NCBI RefSeq assembly: GCF_023006505.1
Contig: NZ_JALBGV010000064.1
Span: 1-34,848, forward strand
Length of the DNA stretch: 34,848 bases
Origin: Neorhizobium sp. SHOUNA12A
Lineage (GTDB): Bacteria; Pseudomonadota; Alphaproteobacteria; Rhizobiales; Rhizobiaceae
Direction: 5' to 3'
Below are positions 14,455 to 21,886 of the stretch, one piece after another. A program made the position numbers and the translations under genes. How positions within the stretch are numbered: position 1 is the stretch's first letter; each line of letters opens with the position of its first letter. The notes under the pieces are model-generated. The model ran no database searches, had not been told where the DNA came from, and saw only the letters and a program-made list of their open reading frames with translations.

Positions 14455-15483
14455 TCAGCGGCGGTTGCGCAGCTGGTCGATCCAGACGGTGACCAGGATG
14501 ACGAGGCCGATGATGATCTGCTGCGTGAAGGCGGAGACGCCGTTCATGTTGAGGCCGTTGCGAAGGATGCCGATCACGAAGGCGCCGATCGCGGTTCCGG
14601 AAATGGTGCCGACGCCGCCGATCAGCGAGGTGCCGCCGATGACGGCGCTGGCGATCGCGTCGAGCTCGTACATCACGCCCTCGTTCGGCTGGGCGGTGAC
14701 GAGGCGCGACATCAGCACGCAGCCGGTCAGGCCGGCGAGCGTGCCGGACAGAACATAGGTGAAGCTGACGATGCGGGTGACGTTGACGCCGGAAAGCCGC
14801 GCCGCATCGGCGTTCGAGCCGACCGCATAGATATGCCGGCCAAGCACCGAGCGGTTGAGCATGTAGGAGACGGCGATCGCGATCGCGATCATCAGGATGA
14901 CCGGATAGGGGATGCCGGGAAAAACGATGGTCGGAAAACCGTCGGCGCCGATGTTGACGACCCGGAAGAGCGAGCCGTTGCCGAGCTCGCCGAAGGATTC
15001 GCCAAGCCCCGAGACGGCCCGCGCCCCGGTGATCTGCAGCGCCACGCCGCGGGCGATCATCATCATGCCGAGCGTGGCGATGAACGGCGGCAGCTTCATC
15101 TTGGTGACGAGAATGGCGTTGATCAAACCACAGGCCGAGCCGGTGAGAATGCCGCAGATCATGCCGAGCCAGACGGGCGTTCCGAGATCCTTGACCACCA
15201 GCGCCGCGACCACTCCGGAAAGCGCCAGCACCGAGCCGACCGACAGGTCGATGCCGCCGGTGATGATGACGCAGGTGGCGCCGATGCCGAGAAAGGCGAT
15301 CGAGGTCACCTGCAGCGCCACCGTCATGCCGTTGTCGATGGTGAAGAAGGCGCTGCTGGTCGCCGAAAAGACGCCAATCAGCACGAACAGGCTGCCGAGC
15401 GCGGCGAATTTCTGGATGATATCCTTCTGGCGGTCGCTGAACGTGCCGCTCTTCTGTTTCGCAACTTCGATAATTTCAGCCAT
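14455..15483 (-). CDS. Sugar ABC transporter permease (RbsC-like)
   Basis: This 342-residue inner-membrane permease of the ribose/galactose type (BPD_transp_2) has about eight to ten hydrophobic segments. The family block G-I-D-L-S-V-G-S-V-L-A-L-S-G-V follows the second one, then A-T-L-G-M-M-M-I-A-R-G and, near the end, D-A-I-A-S-A-V-I-G-G-T-S-L-I-G-G-V-G-T. It forms the homodimeric or pseudo-dimeric channel with the ATPase encoded 9 bases upstream. The length matches the family. A 97-base gap separates it from the binding-protein gene. Confidence 0.92.
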   Translation of the reverse strand: MAEIIEVAKQKSGTFSDRQKDIIQKFAALGSLFVLIGVFSATSSAFFTIDNGMTVALQVTSIAFLGIGATCVIITGGIDLSVGSVLALSGVVAALVVKDLGTPVWLGMICGILTGSACGLINAILVTKMKLPPFIATLGMMMIARGVALQITGARAVSGLGESFGELGNGSLFRVVNIGADGFPTIVFPGIPYPVILMIAIAIAVSYMLNRSVLGRHIYAVGSNADAARLSGVNVTRIVSFTYVLSGTLAGLTGCVLMSRLVTAQPNEGVMYELDAIASAVIGGTSLIGGVGTISGTAIGAFVIGILRNGLNMNGVSAFTQQIIIGLVILVTVWIDQLRNRR

Positions 15484-15492
15484 GTTATGCCC

Positions 15493-17091
15493 TCATCCTG
15501 CCGACCGAGCGTAGCCGGAGGCGTATCGCATGATCTCTTCCTGGTCGGTTTTCGCAGTCTCCAGCACGCCGGTGATGCGGCCCTGGTGGAAGACGGCGAC
15601 GCGGTCGGTCATGCCGAGAATTTCCGGAAGCTCGGAACTGATCAGCACGACGCCGATGCCGTTTGCCGCAAGCTCGTCCATGATCCGGTAGATCGCCAGC
15701 TTGGCGCCCACGTCGATACCCCGGGTCGGTTCGTCGAAGAACAGTATTCTCGACTTCCGGAACAGCCACTTGCCGATGATGATCTTCTGCTGGTTGCCGC
15801 CCGAAAGCAGCCGCACCGGCTGCTTGATCGAGGGCGTCCGGATGTTCAGGAGATCGATATATTCTTTCGTCGCCCGCGCATGTTTGGCAAAGTCGATCAG
15901 CCCGAAACGGTTCGAGACCGCTTCCATGTTGGCGAGCGTCATGTTGGCATCGACCGGCATCTTGACCGCCAGCCCCTGCGCCTTGCGGTCCTCGGACAGA
16001 TAGGCGATGCCGGCAGCGATCGCATCACGCGGCGAGGCGATGGTGAGCGTATGGCCATGCAGGGTGACCGTGCCGGTATCGAGCGGATCGGCGCCGAAGA
16101 CGGCGCGCGCCACTTCCGTGCGTCCGGCGCCCATCAGCCCGGCAAAGCCGAGGATTTCGCCGCGGCGCAGCGTGAAGGAAATGTCGCGGAAGACGCCGGC
16201 GCGCGAAAGGCCTTGCGCCGAGAAGATGACCTCGTCGCTCGGAACCGACGTCCGCTCCGGAAACTTCTCCTCCAGCGACCGGCCGACCATTTTCGAGACG
16301 ATCGCATCGATGCTGGTGGCGGCAAAATCGTCGGTGGAGATGTAGCGGCCGTCGCGCAGCACCGTGACGCGGTCGACGATCTCGGACATTTCGTCGAGCC
16401 TGTGCGAGATATAGACGATGCCGACGCCCGATGCCTTCAGGTCGCGAATGACCTTGAACAACAGCCTCGTCTCCTGCTCGGTCAGCGAGGAGGTCGGTTC
16501 GTCCATGATCAGCACTTCGGCGTCCAGAGACAGCGCCTTGGCGATCTCGACCATCTGGCACTGGGCGACGGACAGGCCCCGCACCGGACGATCCGGATTG
16601 ATGTCGACCCCGAGCCGGTCGAGGCAGCGCTTGGCATCGGCCCGCAGCTTCTTGCGGTCGACGAGAAAGCTTCCTCCGAGGAAACCGCGGCGCGGCTCGC
16701 GGGCAAGATAGATGTTTTCCGCCACCGTCAGGTGCGGCACCAGGTTGAGTTCCTGGTGGATGATGGCGATGCCGGCGGCTTCGGATTCCCGCGTCGAGGA
16801 GAAATGCCGTTCCTCGCCCTTGTAGGTGATCGTGCCTGAACTCGGCTGGTAGACGCCGCTGACGATCTTCATCAGCGTCGATTTGCCGGCGCCGTTTTCG
16901 CCGCAGACGGCATGAACTTCACCGCGGCGGAGGTCGAAATGGACGTTGGCAAGCGCTTTGACACCCGGAAAGTCCTTGCTGATATTATCGAGGCGGAGCA
17001 GAGGCTGGGTCGTTGAAGCCAATGCGGCACGGCCCGGCGACATGGCGGCGCCATGCATAGTCTGCCCAAGCTCGGCCGAACGGTTTTCCAA
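15493..17091 (-). CDS. Sugar ABC transporter ATPase (RbsA-like), TTG start
   Basis: This protein of about 532 residues has two ABC domains, as usual for RbsA/MglA proteins. Domain 1 has Walker A G-E-N-G-A-G-K-S-T, signature L-S-V-A-Q-C-Q and Walker B V-L-I-M-D-E-P-T. Domain 2 has the degenerate Walker A G-L-M-G-A-G-R-T, signature L-S-G-G-N-Q-Q-K and I-L-F-F-D-E-P-T-R-G-I-D. It powers sugar uptake with the permease. An in-frame ATG lies at 17181, but its leader would be unlike the family. A TTG at 17091 has GAGGAGG 5 bases upstream and gives M-E-N-R-S-A-E-L, so I choose it. It is the first gene of the catabolic operon and diverges from the GntR gene. Confidence 0.88.
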   Translation of the reverse strand: MENRSAELGQTMHGAAMSPGRAALASTTQPLLRLDNISKDFPGVKALANVHFDLRRGEVHAVCGENGAGKSTLMKIVSGVYQPSSGTITYKGEERHFSSTRESEAAGIAIIHQELNLVPHLTVAENIYLAREPRRGFLGGSFLVDRKKLRADAKRCLDRLGVDINPDRPVRGLSVAQCQMVEIAKALSLDAEVLIMDEPTSSLTEQETRLLFKVIRDLKASGVGIVYISHRLDEMSEIVDRVTVLRDGRYISTDDFAATSIDAIVSKMVGRSLEEKFPERTSVPSDEVIFSAQGLSRAGVFRDISFTLRRGEILGFAGLMGAGRTEVARAVFGADPLDTGTVTLHGHTLTIASPRDAIAAGIAYLSEDRKAQGLAVKMPVDANMTLANMEAVSNRFGLIDFAKHARATKEYIDLLNIRTPSIKQPVRLLSGGNQQKIIIGKWLFRKSRILFFDEPTRGIDVGAKLAIYRIMDELAANGIGVVLISSELPEILGMTDRVAVFHQGRITGVLETAKTDQEEIMRYASGYARSAG

Positions 17092-17174
17092 ATTTGCCTC
17101 CTCGGGCCGTTCAGGCCCATTCGCCGGCGGCTCCTCCCTCCGGCGTTGATAATGGGTAAACCCGAGCACGGAAG

Positions 17175-17185
17175 TGGTCAAGCCA
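17175..17185. promoter_or_regulatory. Candidate GntR operator 1 and operon promoter
   Basis: TGGTCAAGCCA lies 84 bases before the TTG start of the ATPase gene. On the minus strand it reads TGGCTTGACCA, and its TTGACC could be a -35 box, with a weak TACCCA 17 bases further. FadR-subfamily GntR proteins usually bind short TGGT...ACCA-type palindromes. A second copy differing at only two of eleven positions lies at 17305-17315, beside the regulator gene. Bound protein here would block the operon promoter. No binding data are available, so this is inference. Confidence 0.45.
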
Positions 17186-17304
17186 ATTTTTCAAAACCCA
17201 GCCACAGACCCGTGACGGCAAAAAGAACAAGAGGCAAAAGCGATTAAAGTCATTAAAAATCAACGACAGAAATTTCATTGTTGCTCTCCGCATACCTCCT
17301 GATA

Positions 17305-17315
17305 TGGTAAGGCCA
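17305..17315. promoter_or_regulatory. Candidate GntR operator 2
   Basis: TGGTAAGGCCA lies 13 bases before the regulator's ATG. It matches the site at 17175-17185 at nine of eleven positions and keeps both TGGT and CCA half-sites. Its place near the expected start of transcription fits autoregulation of the regulator and dehydratase genes. Confidence 0.45.
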
Positions 17316-17328
17316 CATTGTCAGGACG

Positions 17329-18039
17329 ATGAAATTCATGAACGGACCCATCAAGACGGCAGAACCGCGGCGGCTGTATCAGCAGATTGCCGACCAGATC
17401 CGAGTGCTGATCCAGGGCGGCCAGTTTCCGGCCGGCGCACGCCTGCCGGCCGAGCGGGAGCTTGCCCAGCAGCTTGGTGTTTCGCGCCCGTCCTTGCGTG
17501 AAGCGCTGATTGCGCTCGAAATCGACGGAAGCGTCGAAATCCGAATGGGGTCGGGTATCTACGTGACGGCCGAGCCGGACCGTCGGCCATGGCAAAGCGG
17601 CTCGATGGGCGAAAGTCCGCTCGAACTGATGCAGGCAAGAGCTGCCGTCGAAGGCGCGGTCATTCTGCTGACCTCGGCGCGGATCACGCCGGAGACATTG
17701 CGATCGCTGCGGCAGACGCTCGACCAGATGCGCACCGAGATCGCCGAGGGGCGCAAGGCACTCGACCTTGACCGGCTTTTCCACCTGACCATCGCCAGCC
17801 AGTCGGGCAATTCGGTGCTGGCGCATATCGTCGGAGACCTGTTCGACGAGCGCCACAGCCCGATGTCGGCTCAGATCCGGGCCAGATTCGAATCGCCGGA
17901 AACTTGGGGGCTTGCGTTGAGCGAGCACGAGGCGATCTATGCGGCGCTGGAGGCGCGCAACCCGCTTCTCGCCCAAGCGATGATGCATGCACATCTGGAG
18001 GAATCGAAACAGCGCTGGATGAATCACGAGACGCGGTGA
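17329..18039 (+). CDS. GntR-family regulator, FadR/FCD subfamily
   Basis: This 236-residue protein has an N-terminal GntR winged helix (about residues 15-78): L-Y-Q-Q-I-A-D-Q-I-R, G-A-R-L-P-A-E-R-E-L-A-Q-Q-L-G-V-S-R-P-S-L-R-E-A-L-I-A-L and G-I-Y-V. An all-helical FCD ligand domain follows with metal-site-like residues D in L-D-L-D-R-L-F-H and histidines in H-E-A-I-Y-A-A-L and H-A-H. FCD regulators respond to sugar acids or small organic acids. It diverges from the transporter/catabolic operon and precedes the UxaA-like gene by 33 bases, so it most likely represses both units until a pathway intermediate appears. ATGs at 17329 and 17338 are both possible; an AGGA precedes them. Confidence 0.9.
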   Translation: MKFMNGPIKTAEPRRLYQQIADQIRVLIQGGQFPAGARLPAERELAQQLGVSRPSLREALIALEIDGSVEIRMGSGIYVTAEPDRRPWQSGSMGESPLELMQARAAVEGAVILLTSARITPETLRSLRQTLDQMRTEIAEGRKALDLDRLFHLTIASQSGNSVLAHIVGDLFDERHSPMSAQIRARFESPETWGLALSEHEAIYAALEARNPLLAQAMMHAHLEESKQRWMNHETR

Positions 18040-18072
18040 TAATCCTGTGGCTGTTTCGGGAGGAAACAAAAA

Positions 18073-19605
18073 ATGGACTTTGCGGCTTCACCCATCATCA
18101 TCTTGAACCCGATCGACGATGTCGGCGTCGCGCGGCGGTCGATGCAAGCCGGCGCCCCGACCGGTTTCGGCGATCTTGCGGCCCGCGAGCTGATCGGCCG
18201 TGGCCACAAGGTGGCGATCAGGGCGATACCGAACGGCGGCGAGGTGAAAAAATACGGCCAGGTGATCGGCGTCGCAACGCAGGACATCGCCCCCGGCAGC
18301 CATGTGCACCTGCATAATCTCGCCATGCTGCCCTCCGAGCACGAACACCAGTTCAGCGTCGATATCGAAGAGAAGGGCATGCTGCCGGAAGCCGAGCGGC
18401 GCACCTTCATGGGCTACGACCGGGGCCTCGGCGGCGCCGGCACCCGCAACTATATCGGCGTCATCTCGTCGGTGAACTGTTCGGCCACCGTATCGCGTTA
18501 CATCGCCGACTATTTCAACCGCTTGGGCGGACTGGACGGTTTCGACAATATCGACGGCGTCGTGGCGCTGACCCATGGCGGCGGCTGTGCGCTCAACAAC
18601 AAGTCGGAAGGTTACCGGCTGCTGATCCGCACCATCCAGGGATATGCGCGGCATCCGAATTTTGGCGGCATCCTGATGATCGGCCTCGGCTGCGAAACCA
18701 ACCAGATTGCCCCGATCCTCGAACATTACCGCATGGAAGAGGGCGAACGGCTGCGGACGATGAACATCCAGCAGCATGGCGGCACCCGCAAGACCATCGA
18801 TGCGGCAATTGCGATCATCAAGGAAATGCTGCCCGGCGTGAATTCCGCGACGCGCACGCCGCAGCCTCTGTCGAAACTGAAGCTGGCGCTCGAATGCGGC
18901 GGCTCGGACGGTTATTCCGGGATTTCCGCCAATCCGGCGCTGGGGTACGCCTCAGACCTGATCGTCCGCAACGGCGGCACCACGGTGCTGTCGGAAACGC
19001 CGGAGATCTACGGGGCCGAGCATCTGCTCACCCGCCGCGCGGTGACGCCGGACGTGGCAGAGAAACTTCTGCAGCGGATCGACTGGTGGCGGGACTATAC
19101 CGCCCGCAACGGCGACGAGCTGAACAACAACCCGTCACACGGCAACAAACTCGGTGGCCTGACCACCATCCTCGAAAAATCGCTTGGCGCCGTCGCCAAG
19201 GGCGGTTCGATGCCGTTGAAGGCGGTCTACGAATTTGCGGAGACGGTTACGGAGCCGGGTTTCGTGTTCATGGATACGCCCGGCTACGATCCCGTCGCCG
19301 TGACGGGGCAGGTGGCGGGCGGCTGCAATGTCATCTGTTTCACCACCGGCCGCGGATCGGTTTCGGGCTTCAAGCCGTCGCCCTGCATCAAGATCGCCAC
19401 CAATTCCGAAATGTACGAGCACATGAAGGAAGACATGGACCTGAACTGCGGCGGCATCGTCACCGGCGAGGAGACGATCGAACAGGCGGGACTGCGGATT
19501 TTCGAGGACGTGATCGCGGTGGCCTCGGGCAAAAAGACGCTGAGCGAAATCTATGACTACGGCGACAACGAATTCGTGCCGTGGCAGGTCGGGGCGGTGA
19601 CGTGA
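18073..19605 (+). CDS. UxaA-family dehydratase (altronate/galactarate type)
   Basis: This 510-residue full-length UxaA/GarD-family enzyme has an N-terminal SAF domain (about 10-100, G-E-V-K-K-Y-G-Q-V-I-G and G-S-H-V-H-L-H-N) followed by the large catalytic part. That part contains T-H-G-G-G-C, I-G-L-G-C-E-T-N-Q, L-E-C-G-G-S-D-G-Y-S-G-I-S-A-N-P, N-P-S-H-G-N-K and F-T-T-G-R-G. The retained cysteines fit the iron-dependent site of altronate dehydratase. E. coli UxaA (D-altronate to 2-keto-3-deoxygluconate) shows the same blocks. GGGAGG precedes the ATG, and the gene follows gntR in the same transcript. It would finish the proposed L-galactonate branch. Other sugar-acid substrates remain possible. 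Confidence 0.88.
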   Translation: MDFAASPIIILNPIDDVGVARRSMQAGAPTGFGDLAARELIGRGHKVAIRAIPNGGEVKKYGQVIGVATQDIAPGSHVHLHNLAMLPSEHEHQFSVDIEEKGMLPEAERRTFMGYDRGLGGAGTRNYIGVISSVNCSATVSRYIADYFNRLGGLDGFDNIDGVVALTHGGGCALNNKSEGYRLLIRTIQGYARHPNFGGILMIGLGCETNQIAPILEHYRMEEGERLRTMNIQQHGGTRKTIDAAIAIIKEMLPGVNSATRTPQPLSKLKLALECGGSDGYSGISANPALGYASDLIVRNGGTTVLSETPEIYGAEHLLTRRAVTPDVAEKLLQRIDWWRDYTARNGDELNNNPSHGNKLGGLTTILEKSLGAVAKGGSMPLKAVYEFAETVTEPGFVFMDTPGYDPVAVTGQVAGGCNVICFTTGRGSVSGFKPSPCIKIATNSEMYEHMKEDMDLNCGGIVTGEETIEQAGLRIFEDVIAVASGKKTLSEIYDYGDNEFVPWQVGAVT

Positions 19606-19695
19606 GCCGCTGCCCCGAAAGTTAGGCCGTGAGCCATAAGAGCTTGATGATTGCGTTAGGTAGAAATCGTCACGCAATTCGACTATTCGTGGTGA

Positions 19696-20175
19696 ATGCT
19701 CAAGTTTGTAGAACAACAGCTCGGTCAAGGATGGGTGGACGAGCCAAATGCGCCAGAGCCTCAGGTGTCGGTTACGGACTCCTCGGTTAACGTCTGTTTT
19801 CGCTCCTACAGGCTTGTGCAAGACAAAAAGCAATCGGGTATTTTCGGGAGTTTGAACCCATTTTCGAAGGCCGATCCGAAGCGCGATGAGACATGGGGCA
19901 CGCTAAGCTTCATTGGTTGCACCCGGTGGCGCTGGGATAGCACCAACGATCATGAATGGTATAAGGCGGATGGCCATGGTCGCTACAGTGGCATCGCTCC
20001 GCGCTGGGGCAAATTCTATGAGTTAATTGGCCCCGACACGATCCGCGATGCCGTACCTTGGGAGACAATCCGGGCCGATGCAGCTAACTCTCGACATTTT
20101 CTCTATTATTTTCGCGACGAAACGCTTGAGTTCATGGCCGAGAAGTGGTCGTTCGTCCCTAACCTGACGGTTTAA
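19696..20175 (+). CDS. Hypothetical protein, 159 residues
   Basis: I recognise no family. The protein is hydrophilic with many aromatic residues: G-T-L-S-F-I-G-C-T-R-W-R-W-D, H-E-W-Y-K-A-D-G-H-G-R-Y, W-G-K-F-Y-E-L, and a final H-F-L-Y-Y-F-R-D-E-T-L-E-F-M-A-E-K-W-S-F-V. There is no signal peptide or membrane segment. The regular alternation and aromatic content suggest a beta-rich globular protein. No strong ribosome binding site is visible. It stands between the dehydratase gene and the duplicated opgC tail, just outside the islet. Confidence 0.6.
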   Translation: MLKFVEQQLGQGWVDEPNAPEPQVSVTDSSVNVCFRSYRLVQDKKQSGIFGSLNPFSKADPKRDETWGTLSFIGCTRWRWDSTNDHEWYKADGHGRYSGIAPRWGKFYELIGPDTIRDAVPWETIRADAANSRHFLYYFRDETLEFMAEKWSFVPNLTV

Positions 20176-20242
20176 TTTGGGTTTTGTGTGGGACTGAGCT
20201 TTCCTTTTCATACTCTCCGCCATAACGAGGCCACGGCCTAGT

Positions 20243-20346
20243 TTACCGAATGACCATCTGCTGCGGTGCGCCAGGCTTTGCCGGCTGTTGCACCTTGACC
20301 GGAGCCGGTTCCGCTGTGCGGAACAGCTTGTCGCGTTCGCGCCACA
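20243..20346 (+). repeat. Direct repeat, left copy
   Basis: These 104 bases match 25074-25177 in the same orientation with five mismatches (99/104 identical). Identity stops abruptly on the right at the base before the LysE stop codon. The pair brackets a 4.7-kb segment. Confidence 0.9.
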
Positions 20347-20347
20347 T
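20243..20347 (-). pseudogene. opgC 3'-end fragment (34 codons)
   Basis: This is a detached copy of the last codons of the OpgC-domain gene at 25074-26309. Read on the minus strand it gives W-R-E-R-D-K-L-F-R-T-A-E-P, a middle identical to OpgC, and Q-Q-M-V-I-R-stop. It differs from the OpgC tail by G-to-R and I-to-V, and two other base changes are silent. An ATG overlaps the LysE stop as TGATG, so a short coupled peptide is possible, but without the membrane domain it cannot do the OpgC job. It is best read as a relic left by insertion or duplication. Confidence 0.85.
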
Positions 20348-20970
20348 CACGCCAAGCCCCATCGCACGACAATCAGCACGCCTGATGCTGTCAGGAGACC
20401 GCCCGTCGCGCGGTTCAGGATTTTCAGCCGGTTGGAAGTGGTGAGCACGTTCCTCGTCTTGTTGCCGACGGCGACATAGCCGCCGATGACGATTACCTCA
20501 ATGATACCGACGCCTCCGGCCATCGTGACGATTTTTTCCAGCATGCTTGCTTGGCCGACCATCGGCATGAAGCCGGGCAACGCGGCGGTATAGAAGATCG
20601 GTGTGATCGGGTTGCTGGCGCTCAGGAGCACACCAGAGAGGAAGAGCCGTGGCATATCGCCTGCTACGGCATATGGCGAAACAGCGGGCTCAGTGCGCCA
20701 CGTTACGATACCTCGATAGATGAGATAAGCGGCCCCCAGGAACTGAATCAGCCAGATCAGTTCGCCGAGCCTCATGGAGATCGTCGCGAAACCAGCCACG
20801 GTGACGAGCAGACACGCGAACGAAGCTGTAACCACGTCCACACCGAAGACAAGGCCGCATGCCGGGCCGAGCCACATGGCTGTTGACATCACCGTCATCT
20901 TGCTCGGTCCAGGAGCGGCCGAGAATGCAAAATACGTAGCGCAAAATACGAGGAATGCGGTTGCGCTCAT
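20347..20970 (-). CDS. LysE/RhtB-family amino-acid exporter
   Basis: This 207-residue inner-membrane protein has about six hydrophobic helices. The LysE-family entry segment F-S-A-A-P-G-P-S-K-M-T-V is near residue 16-27, followed by Q-F-L-G-A-A-Y-L-I-Y-R-G and later L-L-S-A-S-N-P-I-T-P-I-F-Y. The family exports amino acids or derivatives such as homoserine lactones; substrate cannot be read here. AGAGGA lies 7 bases before the ATG. The start overlaps the stop of the preceding small ORF as ATGA, so translation is coupled. The stop codon begins at the very edge of the opgC direct repeat. Confidence 0.9.
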   Translation of the reverse strand: MSATAFLVFCATYFAFSAAPGPSKMTVMSTAMWLGPACGLVFGVDVVTASFACLLVTVAGFATISMRLGELIWLIQFLGAAYLIYRGIVTWRTEPAVSPYAVAGDMPRLFLSGVLLSASNPITPIFYTAALPGFMPMVGQASMLEKIVTMAGGVGIIEVIVIGGYVAVGNKTRNVLTTSNRLKILNRATGGLLTASGVLIVVRWGLA

Positions 20971-21161
20971 GAGGACATCCTCTCGCCAAGATTCCGTTGC
21001 CTGATGAATACAGCTACGACGTGCCGGCTGCGGAATAGATGGAACGGTATCGAACGGTTCAGGATTAGGACGTCTTCGAAAAGGAAGCCCTCGCTGTCCG
21101 CGACATGCAACGGGGAAGCGCCGCGAACGCGAGCAAGCGTATCCCTATCGACACGGATCAT
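20967..21161 (-). CDS. Small hypothetical protein coupled to lysE-like gene
   Basis: This 64-residue protein has no family I can name. GGGAGG lies 5 bases before its ATG, and its TGA stop overlaps the LysE start (ATGA), so it looks like a true member of a three-gene operon with the DUF1127 gene 48 bases upstream. The sequence is mixed hydrophobic and basic, with L-A-R-V-R-G-A-S-P-L-H-V and F-E-D-V-L-I-L-N-R, and has no signal peptide. It might be a fragment of a larger protein. Confidence 0.55.
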   Translation of the reverse strand: MIRVDRDTLARVRGASPLHVADSEGFLFEDVLILNRSIPFHLFRSRHVVAVFIRQRNLGERMSS

Positions 21162-21209
21162 CGATGCCTCCCAAAATGGCGTCGGGTTGATTGGTGGAAT
21201 GGATGCCGA

Positions 21210-21518
21210 TCACCGCATTGCGGTCAGATTGGCGATAGTCGCCGCATACACATCCGCCGCGCGCATGCGTCCGGCGCGTTCCGGCGGAATGCCGGCGTCC
21301 CTAAGCTGTGCGTCGGAAAGCTCGGCGAGCGAATTACGCAATCCGAAAAGAGCCGATAGGATCGCGCCGATCCGGGCCGATAACCACCGTGGCGCGCTCT
21401 TTTCTCGATCGTCGCTCGCGCCACATGTCAATGCATGCGACGAAGCGTAAACGAGAGGGTCGTTGCTGGCCGCAGTATGCAGCGCCAGATGCTGTTCCGT
21501 TTCGAAAAAGCCTGCCAT
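21210..21518 (-). CDS. DUF1127 domain protein
   Basis: This 102-residue protein has a C-terminal DUF1127 motif (about residues 60-85): R-N-S-L-A-E-L-S-D-A-Q-L-R-D-A-G-I with a following basic helix. The N-terminal half is not conserved. Short DUF1127 proteins in Agrobacterium act in RNA turnover and phosphate or carbon metabolism, and longer ones like this are less clear. The frame is open to 21611, but the ATG at 21518 has GGAG upstream and gives a normal length. It appears to be the first gene of the operon with the 64-residue protein and the LysE exporter, divergent from the STAND regulator. Confidence 0.75.
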   Translation of the reverse strand: MAGFFETEQHLALHTAASNDPLVYASSHALTCGASDDREKSAPRWLSARIGAILSALFGLRNSLAELSDAQLRDAGIPPERAGRMRAADVYAATIANLTAMR

Positions 21519-21886
21519 GTCGGAGCTCCCTATTTGTCGAATGACTTCAACAATAAGAGGGACCGGCGGCAGGCGTCCGGAAAGGAACTTGAAATTTTCC
21601 TGAATTCCCAAGCTTGCGCAGAGGCGATGAGTATGATCTCGCTCCTCTTGGGGCTTCGTTGGGAAAACGGGCGGTTATATCAATCGATCTGGAAAGGAGC
21701 GAGCTTCTGGATAGCTCCGAGCAGTCAATGATGTTGCGCCGGCGGTCGCTTCGGCTGTTGCACGCTAGCAAGGCCGGCAAAAGCCGGTTTCGGCACAAGT
21801 GGATGCTGGACCTCTGCTTCAGCGGGTTGAAGCAAGCCAGGATTCAGGAAGAATAATGGTCGATAAGCGCGGAGCGAGGTTGGCCG
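21519..21886. other. Divergent intergenic region with regulator relic
   Basis: This gap separates the DUF1127 operon from the STAND regulator. The right part (21614-21856) is a decayed winged-helix fragment listed separately. The left part must hold the leftward promoter, but I see no convincing -35/-10 pair or palindrome. Confidence 0.35.
21614..21856 (+). pseudogene. Decayed OmpR-type winged-helix fragment
   Basis: The translated frame contains I-D-L-E-R-S-E-L-L-D-S-S followed by M-L-R-R-R-S-L-R-L-L-H. The intact regulator just downstream has I-D-L-K-R-R-E-L-R-D-S-S and T-L-R-R-R-S-L-G-L-L-L at the same spacing. Similarity fades after about 35 residues, where the intact protein continues its recognition helix. 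It therefore looks like an old partial duplication or a remnant of a related regulator. A functional DNA-binding protein is unlikely because the recognition helix and wing are missing. Confidence 0.65.

Noticed and set aside
14833..16839. 668-codon plus-strand frame across the ABC permease and ATPase genes
   Set aside because: It overlaps two well-supported transporter genes, has a biased D/R/G/H composition, and has no ribosome binding site or domain.
8072..17091. Interpretation as an L-rhamnose or ribose catabolic operon
   Set aside because: The mutarotase and transporter alone would allow it, but the dehydratase has the FucD residue pattern, the 1-dehydrogenase is of the L-fucose type, and rhamnose isomerase, ribokinase and RbsD are absent.
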